Notes under the pieces: model-generated
What the model saw: the letters and a program-made list of their open reading frames with translations, nothing else
Databases searched by the model: none
Told to the model about the DNA's origin: nothing
Made by a program: the position numbers and the translations under genes
In this document: positions 34,090 to 45,690 of the stretch, in pieces
How the letters are laid out: each line of letters opens with the position of its first letter
Position numbering within the stretch: position 1 is the stretch's first letter
Source: Ananas comosus
Taxonomy: Eukaryota > Streptophyta > Magnoliopsida > Poales > Bromeliaceae
Direction: 5' to 3'
NCBI RefSeq assembly: GCF_001540865.1
Contig: NC_033622.1
Coordinates: forward strand, 11,403,637-11,467,636
Length of the DNA stretch: 64,000 nucleotides

Positions 34090-35640
34090 TAATGTGTGGC
34101 TTTACCTATTTCTTTTGTTATTAAACCATCTGGACATTGATTTGTACATGATCTCAAAATTACAAAAATAAAATAAAATTATACACTCTAGACTTCAAAA
34201 TTGATATAAAATAATTGGAAAGAAAAGAACCTAAAAAAGACTAACAATTTGCGAAAATGAATTCAAGTTAGTTCGTTTAGAATTTCTTTTTCTTTGTTTC
34301 AACTAAGTTGCAGTGCTACTGAATTTTCTAAATTACTGATGGGAAAAGAAATTTCAGTTTGAATACATTTATTTTATTTTATCATTTGTTGTATAGTAAA
34401 TCAAAAAAAAGTTATAATTAATGTAAGAAGAGGCATTATAGCAATATTAATTAAATATTACTAATAACAAGCGAATTATTATCAATTCCGATTTTAACTT
34501 ATGGCAATTGAATGAAAGTCATTTGTATTATAGGAAATCCCACCTAATCCATTTGAGAAAATTATATTTTTTTTTCAAAGTTAGGAGGATGGAAACGCCA
34601 AAAATAGGGAAAAAAAATGTATAAAATTTATTTGAACTGTAGTCATTTTGAATTTACTATTTGACTAGTAAAATTTTAATTTTACTATCTATTTTTTTAT
34701 TTATTTAATTTGAGGTAGTTAATGACATTTTTGACTTCAAAATTTAAACTATTATTTTACTTTAATAAATTTATAGTTGTTAGAATTGTATAAAATATAC
34801 TAACTAAACATATAAAGATAGACGACACAATTAAATTTTGAAGTCAAAATGCTATTAACTGAGTCAAATAAAATAAATTGAAAGGTAAGATAGTAAAAAT
34901 CAAAATTTTTGAAAAGTTGGGTAATCGATTTAAAATGATCTATAATTCAGATGGGTTCTATATGTTTTTACCATAAAGATTTTATAAGAAACCCTAGACC
35001 CTTGTCTCAAATATTCTGGGATTCACTTTTCTACATTTTTAAGTATCTCTAGACCCTGATTCATTATGTTGGAAAATAAAAAAAACAAAATATTCTTAAA
35101 CCCTAAACCATAATTAATCTCTCATGCATTGTGTATGTGGGTTGTTAGCTTTTGTGCCGAGATTTCTTTTTGCACCCTGCTAGAATTTTAAATTTACTTC
35201 CTATAATTACCTGTAACTTTTGTAAAGGTTTACAGGTGTTTACTGCTTGGCTTGACTCGGATCAACAGAAGATCCAAATAAGGAAAGCAATTAAAAAAAA
35301 TATACTAAAATTTAGATCTACAAACAAAATCCAAGATATATATTGCACTAGATTTTAGGTTAATAATGTTGGATACAAATATTAAAAGCATGGTTTTTAA
35401 TGGCCTAAGTTTTTAGTGGAAAAACGGTTGTTCACATCGTTAAACATAATATCGATATAGAAAAAATTATGACACGGTTGAACATGGTATCAATATAGAA
35501 AAAATTATGTTTGAATCGCACCAAAATATCTCAAGTCCAAACGTAAAGTGTGCGAGAATTTTGAATATAAATATTAAAAATACTATCCATGATTAGTTTA
35601 GTAATCGATTTGTCGATTTGTCGAGTCAATCGGTGTACAT
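34090..35640. other. 3' flank and AT-rich intergenic DNA
   Basis: The first part (AATGATAAAATAATGTG near 34080) is a plausible 3' UTR for the small gene. The rest is AT-rich with no gene or resolvable element. A short duplicated phrase (ATCGATATAGAAAAAATTATG, twice near 35450-35505) is present. Confidence 0.4.
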
Positions 35641-35664
35641 AGTTTTACTCATAATTATCTACAA

Positions 35665-35800
35665 TGAGCTTCTATACAGCCTCAAGGGAGTTAGTGTTTG
35701 CGTCTTTAATTAGTTTTACTCATAATTATTTTTCTATACAGCCTCAAGGGTAGGCTTCTATACAGCCTCAAGGGAGTTAGTTTTACTCATAATTATTTTT
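35665..35800. repeat. short tandem repeat of TATACAGCCTCAAGGG
   Basis: The phrase CTATACAGCCTCAAGGG occurs three times (about 35673, 35734 and 35757). AGTTTTACTCATAATTATTT occurs twice in step with it. A local duplication of about 80 bp. Confidence 0.75.
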
Positions 35801-35975
35801 CTGTCTCTTTTTCTTTCGTTCCTCGAGTTTCATCCCAAGAAGCTGTAGAGCAAATTTGAATGACAAAAAAAACGTGTTGTTTTTCTTTTTTTTTCCTTCT
35901 TTTTTAAGTTTAGCTAGACTCTTCTTTATGTGCATGTGTGCATCATTACCCAGCCCCCATGAAACTACACCACCC

Positions 35976-36006
<31 letters not shown>

Positions 36007-37499
36007 CTATTATTTCTCCTTGTCAAAAGTGCTTTCCCAAAACGCGACAGGGCTTCGACACAAATGGAGAAAGGTTGATCATTAAAGATCTCTAAGCACC
36101 AACTCCCATAACTAATCCCATAATCACCACCACACTACTCATATTGCCCATACCTACTTGTAATTATCATTCATCAATGTTATCATTCACCACCCCCCTC
36201 CCCAAAAACAAAAGTAATTATTATCATCAATATCAATATTGTGGCATTAATCCTCTCCACTTTGAGAAAAAGTAATCTATCAGCTTCTCTATATTCACAG
36301 CTCACCTTTGTTCTATAAAATCATAAGCTATATATCAGAGAGAAAATTAAATAACGGAGTTTAGCGGGACTAAGACTCAGAACTTTCTACTCTAATATGA
36401 TATTAAATTATTTGAACACTAGCTTTTAGTTTCATGCAAAAATAGTTGTATTCAATCAAAGGTACAAGAATATGATTTTTCTTTAACATTATTTTAACAC
36501 GAAACTATATACATCATATAATTCTTAATTACGACATTATAACAACTTATAACGGACCCCAAAATTTGAAACTATATGAGATGATAAAAGATCCAATCGA
36601 TGATAGTATTATAATTTAAAGTGGGAATGATATACGAAAGGAATATTGTTCTCATACTTTATGTAACATAAAAATATTGAATTAGATGCTGTTCTTATAT
36701 AGAATAACTGTTATACGGAAGATCTCTTTAATTAAAAAAAAATATTATCATCATTTATAAAGCTTATTAGGAATGATTACGAAAAAACAAATCTGATGTG
36801 GCATACAATTGAAGTGGATAATGAGTCATGTGTCCCTTCCAACAGCTTAAGTTCTCTTGGAGCTTGACTTGAAGTTGAAAGTGAGTAGGAGAGGAAAAAG
36901 GGGTTCAAGGAAAAAGATTTGACCTTGAGGAGTTCATGCTTGGTATATATTATTAAAAGCTTATACTTATGTTAAATGGTTTGAGTGGCCAAGTGATCAT
37001 TTCCCCCCCCCTCCGCCCCCCTTTTGGGGGTTTAATTTTAAATAAAAACAAGGGGGAAGATCAGGGAAGTTGCTTCTGTGATGGCTTGCTCAACTCCCTA
37101 TTTTGCCCTTCAATGAATCTTCTCTTTTTTCCCTTTTCTTATGGTCCATTAATTTAATGCAGGACAAAAGTATAGTGATATGTTCTTGTGTTTTTCTATG
37201 GGAGCGTATAGAAACATCATATTTGATTTAGTTGGATCAATGTGATTATCTCGACATGTTATTATTGTTTTCTATCGAGCGCATTAAATTTTCTCTTGGT
37301 TTCAAATTAATAAAATCGTAAAATCATAATTACGGGCATGCACATGATCATCATGGTTATATATTGGGCTTTGAGAACAATATATAGTGGGTAGTATAAT
37401 ATGAGTTTTGATTTGGGTGCCCTTTAAGAGTAGTAAAATAACTATGAATGAAGTGTTCAATTGACGCGTGCTAAGTACGATTTCGGAATCTCGTGTGAT

Positions 37500-37500
<1 letters not shown>
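35801..37500. other. intergenic DNA without gene
   Basis: Contains a poly(A) run at about 35975-36003 and a C-run/G-run hairpin at 37001-37030 (CCCCCC TTTT GGGGG). No coding or complete mobile element is recognised, although a polyA tract could end an unrecognised retroposon. From 36300 to 36960 I see nothing specific. Confidence 0.4.

Positions 37501-37501
<1 letters not shown>

Positions 37502-37531
<30 letters not shown>
37502..37531. repeat. (TA)n microsatellite
   Basis: An uninterrupted TA run directly abutting a foldback element, as at the other members of this group. Confidence 0.95.
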
Positions 37532-37532
<1 letters not shown>

Positions 37533-37533
<1 letters not shown>

Positions 37534-37740
37534 TTGAGCTAGAATAATCTCAAAAGTACCAAGGGGTTGGTGCTTTTGAGTTTTTAGCCATTGGATGATG
37601 TAGGGTTGAGATGATTATAGTAGGTAGTGCTAGGTGGAATAGTGTTTGATCCAAAAGCTATTAGTGAAGGAGTAGATCCAATGGCTAGAAACCTAGAAGC
37701 ACAAGGGGTTGGTGCTTCTAAAAGTATTCTAGGTCAATTN
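37533..37740. mobile_element. foldback MITE, GAGCTAGAATA family
   Basis: The left end GTTGAGCTAGAATAATCTCA with AAGGGGTTGGTGCTTTTGAG is inverted at the right (CTAGAAGCACAAGGGGTTGG, AAAGTATTCTAGGTCAA). The right edge is an ambiguous base at 37740. Related to the element at 26939-27206. Confidence 0.72.
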
Positions 37741-38818
37741 TTGTGGGCAAAGTTGCAGAATGGTATCAGCCATACACCTTATGTTTTTCTCCGACAGGTC
37801 GAATTTCCCATAAGACTGCATAAGCAAAAGATTGGTCTTTTTTTTTGTTGGTTTAGCTTTTTAGAAATTCACTATACAATTTATTGACATACTTATGGCA
37901 CTTTCCATTTTTAGTATTAGTAAAGTTTTGCATTCAACTAAGCAAAAGATAGTTTCAGAAACTATGCTTTTGTATTAAACTGAAAGCATCTTTACATGTC
38001 TTATGATTTTAGTGGGCTATGTGTCATTTTAGTGTTCTGCTAGTATTTATAATTGTTTCGAGAAGTAATTTAATGCAAGAAGTTATTTAAATTTTTCTGA
38101 TTTCATTCTCTTTATTTGGTGTAGATTCTGAGTAAAATATAGAATGATTAGGAAGTTGGATTCTCTTGACGTCTAATTCATTGTTTTGATAGGAATTCTC
38201 TGGAGTATCTAAACAGGCTATCTCAACAGGTTGAATCCACAGTTATGGAGAAGTGCTTTCGATCCATCACTGATCCAAGAAGTGGCATTAACTTGATTCA
38301 TAATGTTGTATACAAATGTGGGTTAGCTTTGGCTAAGCTTTTCCTTTTAGAAAACATGTTTACCAATGTGTTAGTAGGAAGTGCTCAGTTTATAGAATAG
38401 TTCTTTTGGATATTTAATAAGCTTTTATAAATCGTACTTTTTTTTATTGTAGATCTAATATCCATCTGCTAAAACACTCTGCCTTATTAAGATTTTCTTT
38501 GTTTTTTACTGTTATTATTATGCTCAAGTTTTTCTCTATGTCACTATGCTTAAGTTTTTTTTAGGGTGGTTTTCGTATTCATAAGTTAAGAATTTTTAAT
38601 AATTATGATGTTCATCCTCATGTGTTGTTTGTGGATTTAGTCTTTCTTATCTACTTTGATTATTACTTAATTATCTTTGTTATCTTTATTTGCTTTTCAA
38701 AATTGGTTTTGGTAATTTATTTTGCTTTAGGAATTCAAGTGGCTTCCAATTTAGTTATCGAGAATTATTTTTTCTTTCACCCCTTTTGATTGCTTTTTTG
38801 ATGTTTATATGAATGTAG

Positions 38819-38873
38819 GTAAGATCTACTACTCTGGACTCATGGCTACCGAACAAGGACGCATTTATTCAAT
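38819..38873 (+). pseudogene. ArfGAP-domain exon fragment
   Basis: After a GAATGTAG acceptor the frame reads VRSTTLDSWLPNKDAFIQ and meets a possible donor AAT|GTATTT. Plant ArfGAP zinc-finger domains contain a very similar helix (V-R-S-x-T-L-D-x-W-L-P-x-x-x-A-F-I-Q). The usual following residues (SMGN...) and the upstream CxxC zinc-binding exon are absent from the surroundings. The change of the usual acidic-Gln-Val to NKD suggests decay. Alternative: chance similarity over 18 residues. Confidence 0.45.
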
Positions 38874-39009
38874 GTATTTATTTGACCTTTGAACTTGATA
38901 ATTTGCTCTAAGAAATATCAATTACTCAAAAGATCTTTGTGTCATTATCTGTCACTTCTTTTTATCACGTCTAAAGTAACTTCTCTTCATTGTTTGCTAG
39001 ATGCAGAGT

Positions 39010-39830
39010 GCTTTGCTACTATTGATTTTTGTACTACTGAAGTCGTATATTTTTGGGACAGTCAGTTAGTAATATTTTTTAACAAACTTTTCCTATTAAT
39101 TTTATTTTATTACTTCATTCTTTACTGACTATTGCTTTTTCTTTGAGCCAACTCTTACAGGTTTTTTTTCAACTTCAACAATTCTAAATTTCATTGTATT
39201 TATAGCTGCTTCTACTTTTATTTTTTTGTTATTCAAAATTTTTTAATTCTTCTTTTGTATTTACCTTTTCGTCTTTCTTTAGCTTCTTTTATAAGATCTC
39301 AAATATTTTTTCAGATTATTTATGCATTAAATTTTTTTCTCTTATAGTTTTATTTTTGTTTCTTTTTGTTTGTTCTCTATGTTGAAAGTATGATATTTAT
39401 AAACACAGTAACGAAAATAATCAAATATTATAATTTAAAAAGAAGGAAGAAAAAAATTTAATGCATAAATAATCTGAAAAAATATTTGAGATCTTGTAAA
39501 AGAAGCTAAAGAAAGATAAAATAGTAAATGCATAAAAAAATTAAAAAATTTTAAATAACAAATAAATAAAAGTAGAAACAGCTAAAACAACAGTAGTAGG
39601 AGCAGCTATAGATACAATGAAATTTAGAATTATAGAAGTTGAAAAAAAACTTGCAAAAGTTGGCCCAAAGAAAAACTAATAGTCAGTAAAAAATAAAGTA
39701 AATAATGAAATAGGATTAATAAAAAAAGTATTAAAAAATGTTACTAACCGACTATTTCAAAAATATATGAGTGCAATAATACAAAAAATAATAGTAGTAA
39801 AATAAAAACACAATATTCTTTTGCAACCCA
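39010..39830. repeat. large inverted repeat, arms about 350-400 bp
   Basis: The arm 39010-39370 (ATTGCTTTTTCTTTGAGCC, TTGTATTTATAGCTGCTTCT, AGATCTCAAATATTTTTTC) is inverted in 39430-39830 (GAAAAAATATTTGAGATCT, AGCTATAGATACAATG, GGCCCAAAGAAAAACTAAT). A spacer of about 60 bp separates them. The arms have diverged by some ten percent or more by eye. It follows the ArfGAP fragment and may be part of the same captured-sequence element. Confidence 0.75.
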
Positions 39831-40695
39831 AGTATGCGGTAGAAGAAATAATAGCAACAACAGATCAAGTGGAGCAGAAACTTACAAAATTGATTAGAAT
39901 ATATAGGTTGCAGAATTTATAGTCAAAAAAATAATTTTAAACAGAAATAGTAAAATAATATCATCACAATAATTGAAAAAATAAAATATTCAACAAACAA
40001 ATGAAAAAAATAATATCAGCAGAGAAATAGAGATTTTTATCGCAAATAAAAATTTTATAGAGCCATATTATATAGGCAAAAAAAAATCGCATTCAATGTA
40101 AAATGTCCCTTCGGATTCAAAAAATACAAATATTCGAGAAGTCGAAGAGAGTGTAGAGAATGAATTCGAACCATTTTTGCAACCAGAGGGGGATTAATCG
40201 GCAGGAACCAAGCATTGCTAACAAAGAACGCGCGACGGAAAGAATAACCGACAATGAACTTGGTCCAATTTTCTGTCTAAAGAAGACGCATTAGAAGTTA
40301 GAGAGACATCTAGGAAGGTGAGCGGCATCTAAGGAGGTAATTTAGTATGACAAAGTCCCACAAAAATACAAAATTAAGCTAATATTGCCATGTGGACAAA
40401 AGGGTAAGGATTTTCATAGGAGTTTATAGATATGAAGTAATTAGATTTCGAACTTAAAACTTCGAGTATCAAGTATCAAGCTCTTTCCACTTTTATTGGG
40501 GAGGGTTGATATGTGGTTCAAAAATTACACTTAACTATTCTACAATTTAGTCCATTCTTATTTTGCTATCCTATAATTTAAAAATTTACATCTAATTGTT
40601 CTATAGTTTTTAAAAAAACTTGATTTCCTATCTTATCTAATGGTAGATTTTTTTTTTGATAAAAATAAATATAAAAATCATAAGATAGTTAAGTA

Positions 40696-41420
40696 TATTT
40701 TTGGAAAAACTTCAAAAAAACTCCGTATGGTTTCGCACGTTTTCACTTTAGTACCCTATGATTTAAAGTGTATTAAGTTAGTACCCTATGGTTTCGCACT
40801 TTTTCAATTTAGTACCTTATGGTTTAAAGTGTATCAAGTTAGTACTCTGTGATTTTATTTTTGTATCAAGTTAGGCTTAGTTTGGTATTGAGGCGGATCT
40901 AACGCTATTAGATAGAATGGAGTTGAGAAAAAGCATATAGGGATATGCTTCTGCTTTTTTCGATAGGACCGCAGAAAATATATCGTAACCGACTAACTGC
41001 AATATGCGAAACGCAATATTACGTACGGAAACAAACATGATTTTTTTTTTATCGTCGTTTCACACCGCCCGGAACACAATCTCCCCGCAATCCCAAACGA
41101 AGCCTTAGTACCATGTGGTTTCATTTTTCTCTTTTTATTATCCATTCGGGATATATTTTTCGTTAAATTAACTAAAGGGTACTAAAATGAATATCCGATA
41201 AACCTAGATAAGGTATCTGAAGTTTTTTGTATATAATTTAACGAAATATTAAACCACAGGGTACTAAAGTGAGAAAGTGCAAAACCACAAACTTTAAACC
41301 ACAGGATACTAAAATGAGAAAGTGCGAAAACCACACGATACTAATTTGGTACATTTTAAATTATAGGATACTAAAATAAGAAAGTGCGAAATCAGGGTAT
41401 TTAAAGTTTTCCCTGTATTT
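40696..41420. mobile_element. inverted-repeat MITE ('TAGTACCCTATGGTTT' family) with nested MITE
   Basis: The left arm (ACTTCAAAAAAACTCCGTAT, TTTCACTTTAGTACCCTATG, TTAAAGTGTATTAAG) is inverted at the right (TTTAAACCACAGGATACTAA, AATGAGAAAGTGCGAAA, GGTATTTAAAGTTTT). Further copies lie at 52895-53280 (in the thermospermine synthase gene), 41800-42005 and 8830-8890. Target duplication not resolved. Confidence 0.75.
40874..41104. mobile_element. small Harbinger-type MITE, 231 bp, nested
   Basis: TTA duplications lie at 40871-40873 and 41105-41107. The ends are GGCTTAGTTTGGTATTGAGG and CAATCCCAAACGAAGCC. The interior contains a short palindrome (AAGCATATAGGGATATGCTT). Inserted in the larger inverted-repeat MITE around it. 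Confidence 0.82.
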
Positions 41421-41799
41421 TTTTGAACTACAGTGGGTAAAAGAGAAAATAAACTAAATGGTAGGAAGAAAGTTAGGGTTGATTTCTTTCACGTCCTTCC
41501 AAAAAGTTGCAAGTCAAAGACAATCGTTGTTAAAAGAGGGCTCAAATAAAATTTCAAATCAATTTTATTATGCCAAATAACATAGTAAAATATTTAATAA
41601 AAAATAATCTAATTATTCCATATTAAAATATTATTTAAAAATCCGTTATTTTAAATTTTGTACCGTACAAAAAATTCAATTACATATTATTATCCACATA
41701 CAAAATATAGATTTCAAAAATGCTACGCCTGCTTATATATATATAATCGGGATGAAATATTTGTAACCAGCTAAAAGGGTTATCAGCAAAAATTTTAAG

Positions 41800-42005
41800 A
41801 AAAACTTTAAATATTATCACTGTAATTTCACATTTTTTTACTTTAGTATTCCATAGTTTAAAATATATTATTTTTATATCAAACAATTTTATTTTTTTAC
41901 TGATAAAGTTAAAACTATAATTAAAGTACTAAGGTGAAAATTTGATAAGCCATATAATACTAAAATGAATATTTGATAAAACATAAGTAGAGTACCTGAG
42001 ACGGT
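41800..42005. mobile_element. decayed copy of the 'TAGTACCCTATGGTTT' MITE
   Basis: AAAACTTTAAATATTATCAC, CTTTAGTATTCCATAGTTTA and TAATACTAAAATGAATATTTG follow the order seen at 40696-41420 but are shorter and more diverged, ending near GAGTACCTGAGAC. Confidence 0.6.
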
Positions 42006-42175
42006 GATATTATTTTACGTGGGGGGCGCAATTGCATCGGAATGTACAGAATCACTCAATTTAGATACTGCGTCGGGGCAAAACGGTAAATGCAGGTGAT
42101 GATGAGCGTGAGCAACATTTGCGCGCGTGGAGGGGGAAGAGGACAAGGTGGTGGACTCTACACACACACACTCAC

Positions 42176-42222
<47 letters not shown>

Positions 42223-42394
42223 GTAGTGGGCTCATCGCATGCTCGGCAACTGAAACAGGCACGTGCGGGGCCCACCGCTGAGTTCCCGCGAGAGGATACA
42301 CACCCCTCGCCCTTTATCTCTACTCATTTTGTTGCAGTATTCATTTTTAATAAATTAATTATATACTGGCCGCTACAAATATAATAAATTATAA
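42006..42394. other. GC-rich island with CT microsatellite
   Basis: Between AT-rich repeats, 42010-42310 is GC-rich and holds CA and CT tracts (CT at about 42178-42212), CACGTG-like words and GGGGCCCACC (about 42268-42277), a class I TCP-type site. It could be a captured promoter, but no gene follows. Confidence 0.4.
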
Positions 42395-44365
42395 ATATAT
42401 TTTGATCAATTTGTATAAAAAATTTGCTAGTTTTGTATTTTTTAAAAGTAGGCCATTTTTTTCGATTTTACAGATTCGAACCGGATTTTTAGTAAATCGA
42501 TAAAAGTATTCTTTTTTTTTTTTTTTCTCTCCTTTTTTTTCTCGCGTTCTTTTTTTTTCTCGCCGAAGAAAGAGACGGGGGCGAAGGCGGAAACGGCTTC
42601 CATCGTCTCTTCACCTCACGCCCTCACCCCCACCCTTGCCCGCGCACCCCTCGCCCTACTCGCATCCGACCCTGCCGAAGCCGCGCTGCGACCCTCTTTT
42701 TTTTTTCTCTCTATCCGATCCTCCTCCACCTTCTCCGTAGCTCTCCGCGACAATAACGAGAACTGTAACACATCCTCTTTCTCCGCTTTCGCCCTCCACC
42801 TTCACTACAGCGGATTTTATACCCACCAAATAAACTCGTCGTCCCCACTGCCGCTGCCGGCGAGAAAGAGGAACTACTTTTCGGGGCCGAGAAGCTCGCC
42901 GGTGAGGGAAGGAGCACGCGGCCCACCCACCTACCCCAGAAGGCGGCGGCGAGCGCGGCCTCAACAATATCAGAGGCGAGGAGGACGAGAAATGCACGGA
43001 AGAATCTCTGGATTAGCACTTTTATTTTTTTTTCAAAAAAAAAAACTAAAAGGCTAAAAACTAGAGAATAATAAGGAAAACAAGAGAAGAAGGAAGAAGA
43101 AAATGAATTTGCACTGTTAAGATTAAATTACACTGTTTTAAAAGAACGTTACACTATTATGGACATAAGTTGCACTATTTTAAATATAAAATGCACCCTT
43201 TAAAATAAAAATTACACTCTTTAAACAAAAGTTGCACTCTTTAAGAGATATTTATACTGTTTCTCCTCTTGTTGCACTCTTTAAGAGAAAATATTTACAC
43301 TAGTTTTTCTCTTGTTGCACTATTTCTTCTCTTGTTGCACTATTTCTCCTGTTAAAGGGTGCAATTTACACATCAACACATTAAAGGAGAAATAGTACAA
43401 CAAGAGAAGAAATAATGTAATAAGAAAAGAAATAGTATAAATATCTACTCTTAAAGAGTGCAACAAGAGGAGAAATAGTAAAAATATCTCTCAAAGAGTA
43501 CAGCTTTCGTTTAAAAAGTGTAACTTTCATCTTAAAAGGCAATTTACATTTAAAAGAGTGTAACTGACATCCATAATAGTGTAACATTCTTTTAAAACAG
43601 TGCAATTTAATCTTAACAGTGCAGATTCATTTTCTTCTTCCTTCTTCTCTGATTTTCTTTATTATTCTCTAGTTTTTTGCATTTTAGTTATTTTTTTTGT
43701 TTTAAACAAACAAAAGTGCTAATATAGAGATGCTCCCGTGCATTCCTCGCCGTCTTCTCGCCTCCGACACCATCGAGGCCGCGCTCGTTGCCGCCCTCTG
43801 GGGTAGGCTGGTGGGCCGCGTGTCCCCTCCCTCGCCGGTGAGCTTCTCGACGCTGAGAAGTGCTTTCTCTTTATCGTCAACGGCGGTGGTGAAAACGTGA
43901 GTTCCTATAAATGAGTTTGGTTGGTGCAAAATTCGCTGCAGTGGAGGTGGAGGGCGAAGGCGGAGGAAGAGGACGCGTTACCATTCTCGTTATCGTCGCG
44001 GAGAGCCGTAGAGGAGGGTCGAAGAAAAAAAAAAAAAAAGAGTGTCGCAGCGCGGCCTTAGCGAGGTCGGAGGCGAGTAGGGCGAGGGGTGCGTGGGCGA
44101 GGGTGAGGGCGAGGGCGTGAAGTGCAGAGACGATGGGGCCATTTCCGCATTCGCCTCCGCCGCCTTCTTCGGCGAGAATAAAGAAGAACGCGAGAAAAAN
44201 AAAGAAGAACGCGAGAAAAAAAAAAAAAAAAGGAGAGAAAAAAAGGTATAAGAAAATTTTGATCAGTTAACTAAAAATTCGGACCGAATCTGAAAAATCG
44301 AAAAAAGTGGCACACTTTTGCAAAAGCGCAAAATTAATGGATTTTTTATACAAATTGGCCATATA
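42395..44365. mobile_element. foldback element copy 2
   Basis: The ends GATCAATTTGTATAAAAAAT and TTTTTTATACAAATTGGCC are inverted. GC-rich arms at about 42600-43015 and 43735-44110 are reverse complements (GCCGCCCTCTGGGGTAGGC versus its partner near 42930). The loop 43040-43700 is an array of TTGCACTATTT/AAATAGTGCAA words. It aligns with copy 1 (12150-16996) but lacks the nested LTR and MITE. An ambiguous base at 44200 sits between two identical 20-base stretches, a likely assembly echo. Serine/arginine-rich open frames in the arms are not genes. Confidence 0.8.
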
Positions 44366-45240
44366 TTTTTACAAAGATCATATATATTGTTTCTACAATA
44401 ATTCTGATATTTTCAAATGTCCATGTCATTAGAATCCGTTATAAAATTTTTGTTAACTATTTGTTAAATACTTAATGCTGATTAGTTTTTGATATTTTTA
44501 CTCTTATATTTTACTGTTATAAGTTTTGGAGGAATATATTTGTAATTACAAATTTGAAAATATAAATAGTTCTCTTAGGTATCATTTGGTTCGGCGGTAA
44601 GCAAAAAATGGATATTTCAGGAAAAAGTATAAATTGAGATACAAGCGGGGATTAGATCAATTTTGCGTTTAGATGAAAATTAGGTTATTCCTGCGAATAA
44701 AAAAAAACAGCATTTGGTTAGATAAGCTGGAATAAGAAGTATAATATTGAGTTTTTATAAATAAAAAATAATGATATTATCCTCTTATTATATTTGAATT
44801 TAAATTTTTAAAATTTTAAATTTATATTTTTAAATTTAAAANTAATAAAAATAATGTATTATAATATATAATATATTATATTTATATAATTTAGTTTTAA
44901 TTCAATTTATAATTTTAATTAAGTTTGAAATTAAGTATTGGAATAACACTATTCCACCAAAATGGTGGAATAGCAAATTTTCTTGCTATTCGGGGATAAT
45001 CGGAAATAACAAGATTTGACCGGAATAAAATATCCCGGTAAAATATCACCCCGTTTTGCGGAATAGTCGGGATAACTTTCGTTATCCCCGCTTATCCCCC
45101 GAACCAAACGGGGCCAAACGGTAATAAATCAAAGGAATATATTTAAAAATATCAGAACTTTTGTAGGGACAACGTATAAAAATTGAACTTTGTAGGGGTA
45201 TATTTGCCATTTACTATGTTAGCATGAACCTGTATGAAAT
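44366..45240. mobile_element. AT-rich MITE split by another MITE
   Basis: The left piece (TTCAAATGTCCATGTCATTA, GAATCCGTTATAAAAT) and the right piece (AAAAATATCAGAACTTTTGT, TTGAACTTTGTAGGGGTATA) match phrases of the related element at 45255-45690, once the Harbinger-type insertion at 44578-45115 is removed. Confidence 0.55.
44578..45115. mobile_element. Harbinger-type MITE, shorter copy
   Basis: Starts GGTATCATTTGGTTCGG after TTA (44575-44577) and ends CCGAACCAAACGGGGCC. The right flank is AAA, so the duplication is degraded on that side. It shares ends and subterminal GGGGATTAGATCAATTTTGC with the element at 7350-8316. The ambiguous base at 44842 lies in its AT-rich centre and may hide missing sequence. 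Confidence 0.75.
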
Positions 45241-45254
45241 TAATCTTTTTTTTA

Positions 45255-45690
45255 TAGGTTAATTATATACAGATCTCTACAAATATTATGAGTTACAAAC
45301 ATATTTATGCAAAGTTCAATTTTCATATGTTGTTTTATAAAAGTCTTGATACTTTTAAATATGTTCCTATCGTTAGAATCCGTTAGAATAATTTAGCTAA
45401 ATATAGGTTAAATACTAACCTCTGGTTAGCTAATGAAGTGAATTGACCTTTTTATTCCTCTTCAATTGACATTTGAGACTTTTAGAGGAAAATTTTTGTG
45501 ATAACAAAAAAATCATTTCACTTATAAAATAGACAGTATTTTTCCAATAATAAACCAAAGGGACAGATTTGAAAACACTTAGATTTTTGAAAAAATAATA
45601 TATGAAAGTTGAACTTTGTGACAATATATTTGTAATTTATTATATTTGCAGGACCGGTGTTAAATTAACTTTTTTTTATAATTATTTATT
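45255..45690. mobile_element. AT-rich inverted-repeat MITE
   Basis: The left end (TAATCTTTTTTTTATAGGTTA, CAAATATTATGAGTTACAAAC, AAAGTTCAATTTTCATATG) is inverted at the right (TATGAAAGTTGAACTTTG, TTGTAATTTATTATATTTGC, TTAAATTAACTTTTTTTTATA). The same family as the pieces at 44366-45240 and 5780-5960. Confidence 0.68.

Larger units (their letters stand above)
37741..40330 (+). pseudogene. intron-like region with fragments of unrelated genes
   Basis: Exon-like islands sit in T-rich, intron-like DNA. One at 38202-38330 reads without stops as [12 protein letters not shown]...[20 protein letters not shown] after a TTTTGATAG acceptor. I do not recognise it. One at 38819-38873 resembles ArfGAP. Another short piece (LWAKLQNGISHTPYVFLRQ, 37742-37798) is unassigned. 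No start, no consistent reading across islands and no promoter are seen, so this looks like captured or decayed gene pieces rather than a working gene. Confidence 0.4.

Noticed and set aside
42656..43019. Minus-strand frames of about 100 codons
   Set aside because: Arm of foldback copy 2, low-complexity Ser/Arg content, and matched by the arm of copy 1.
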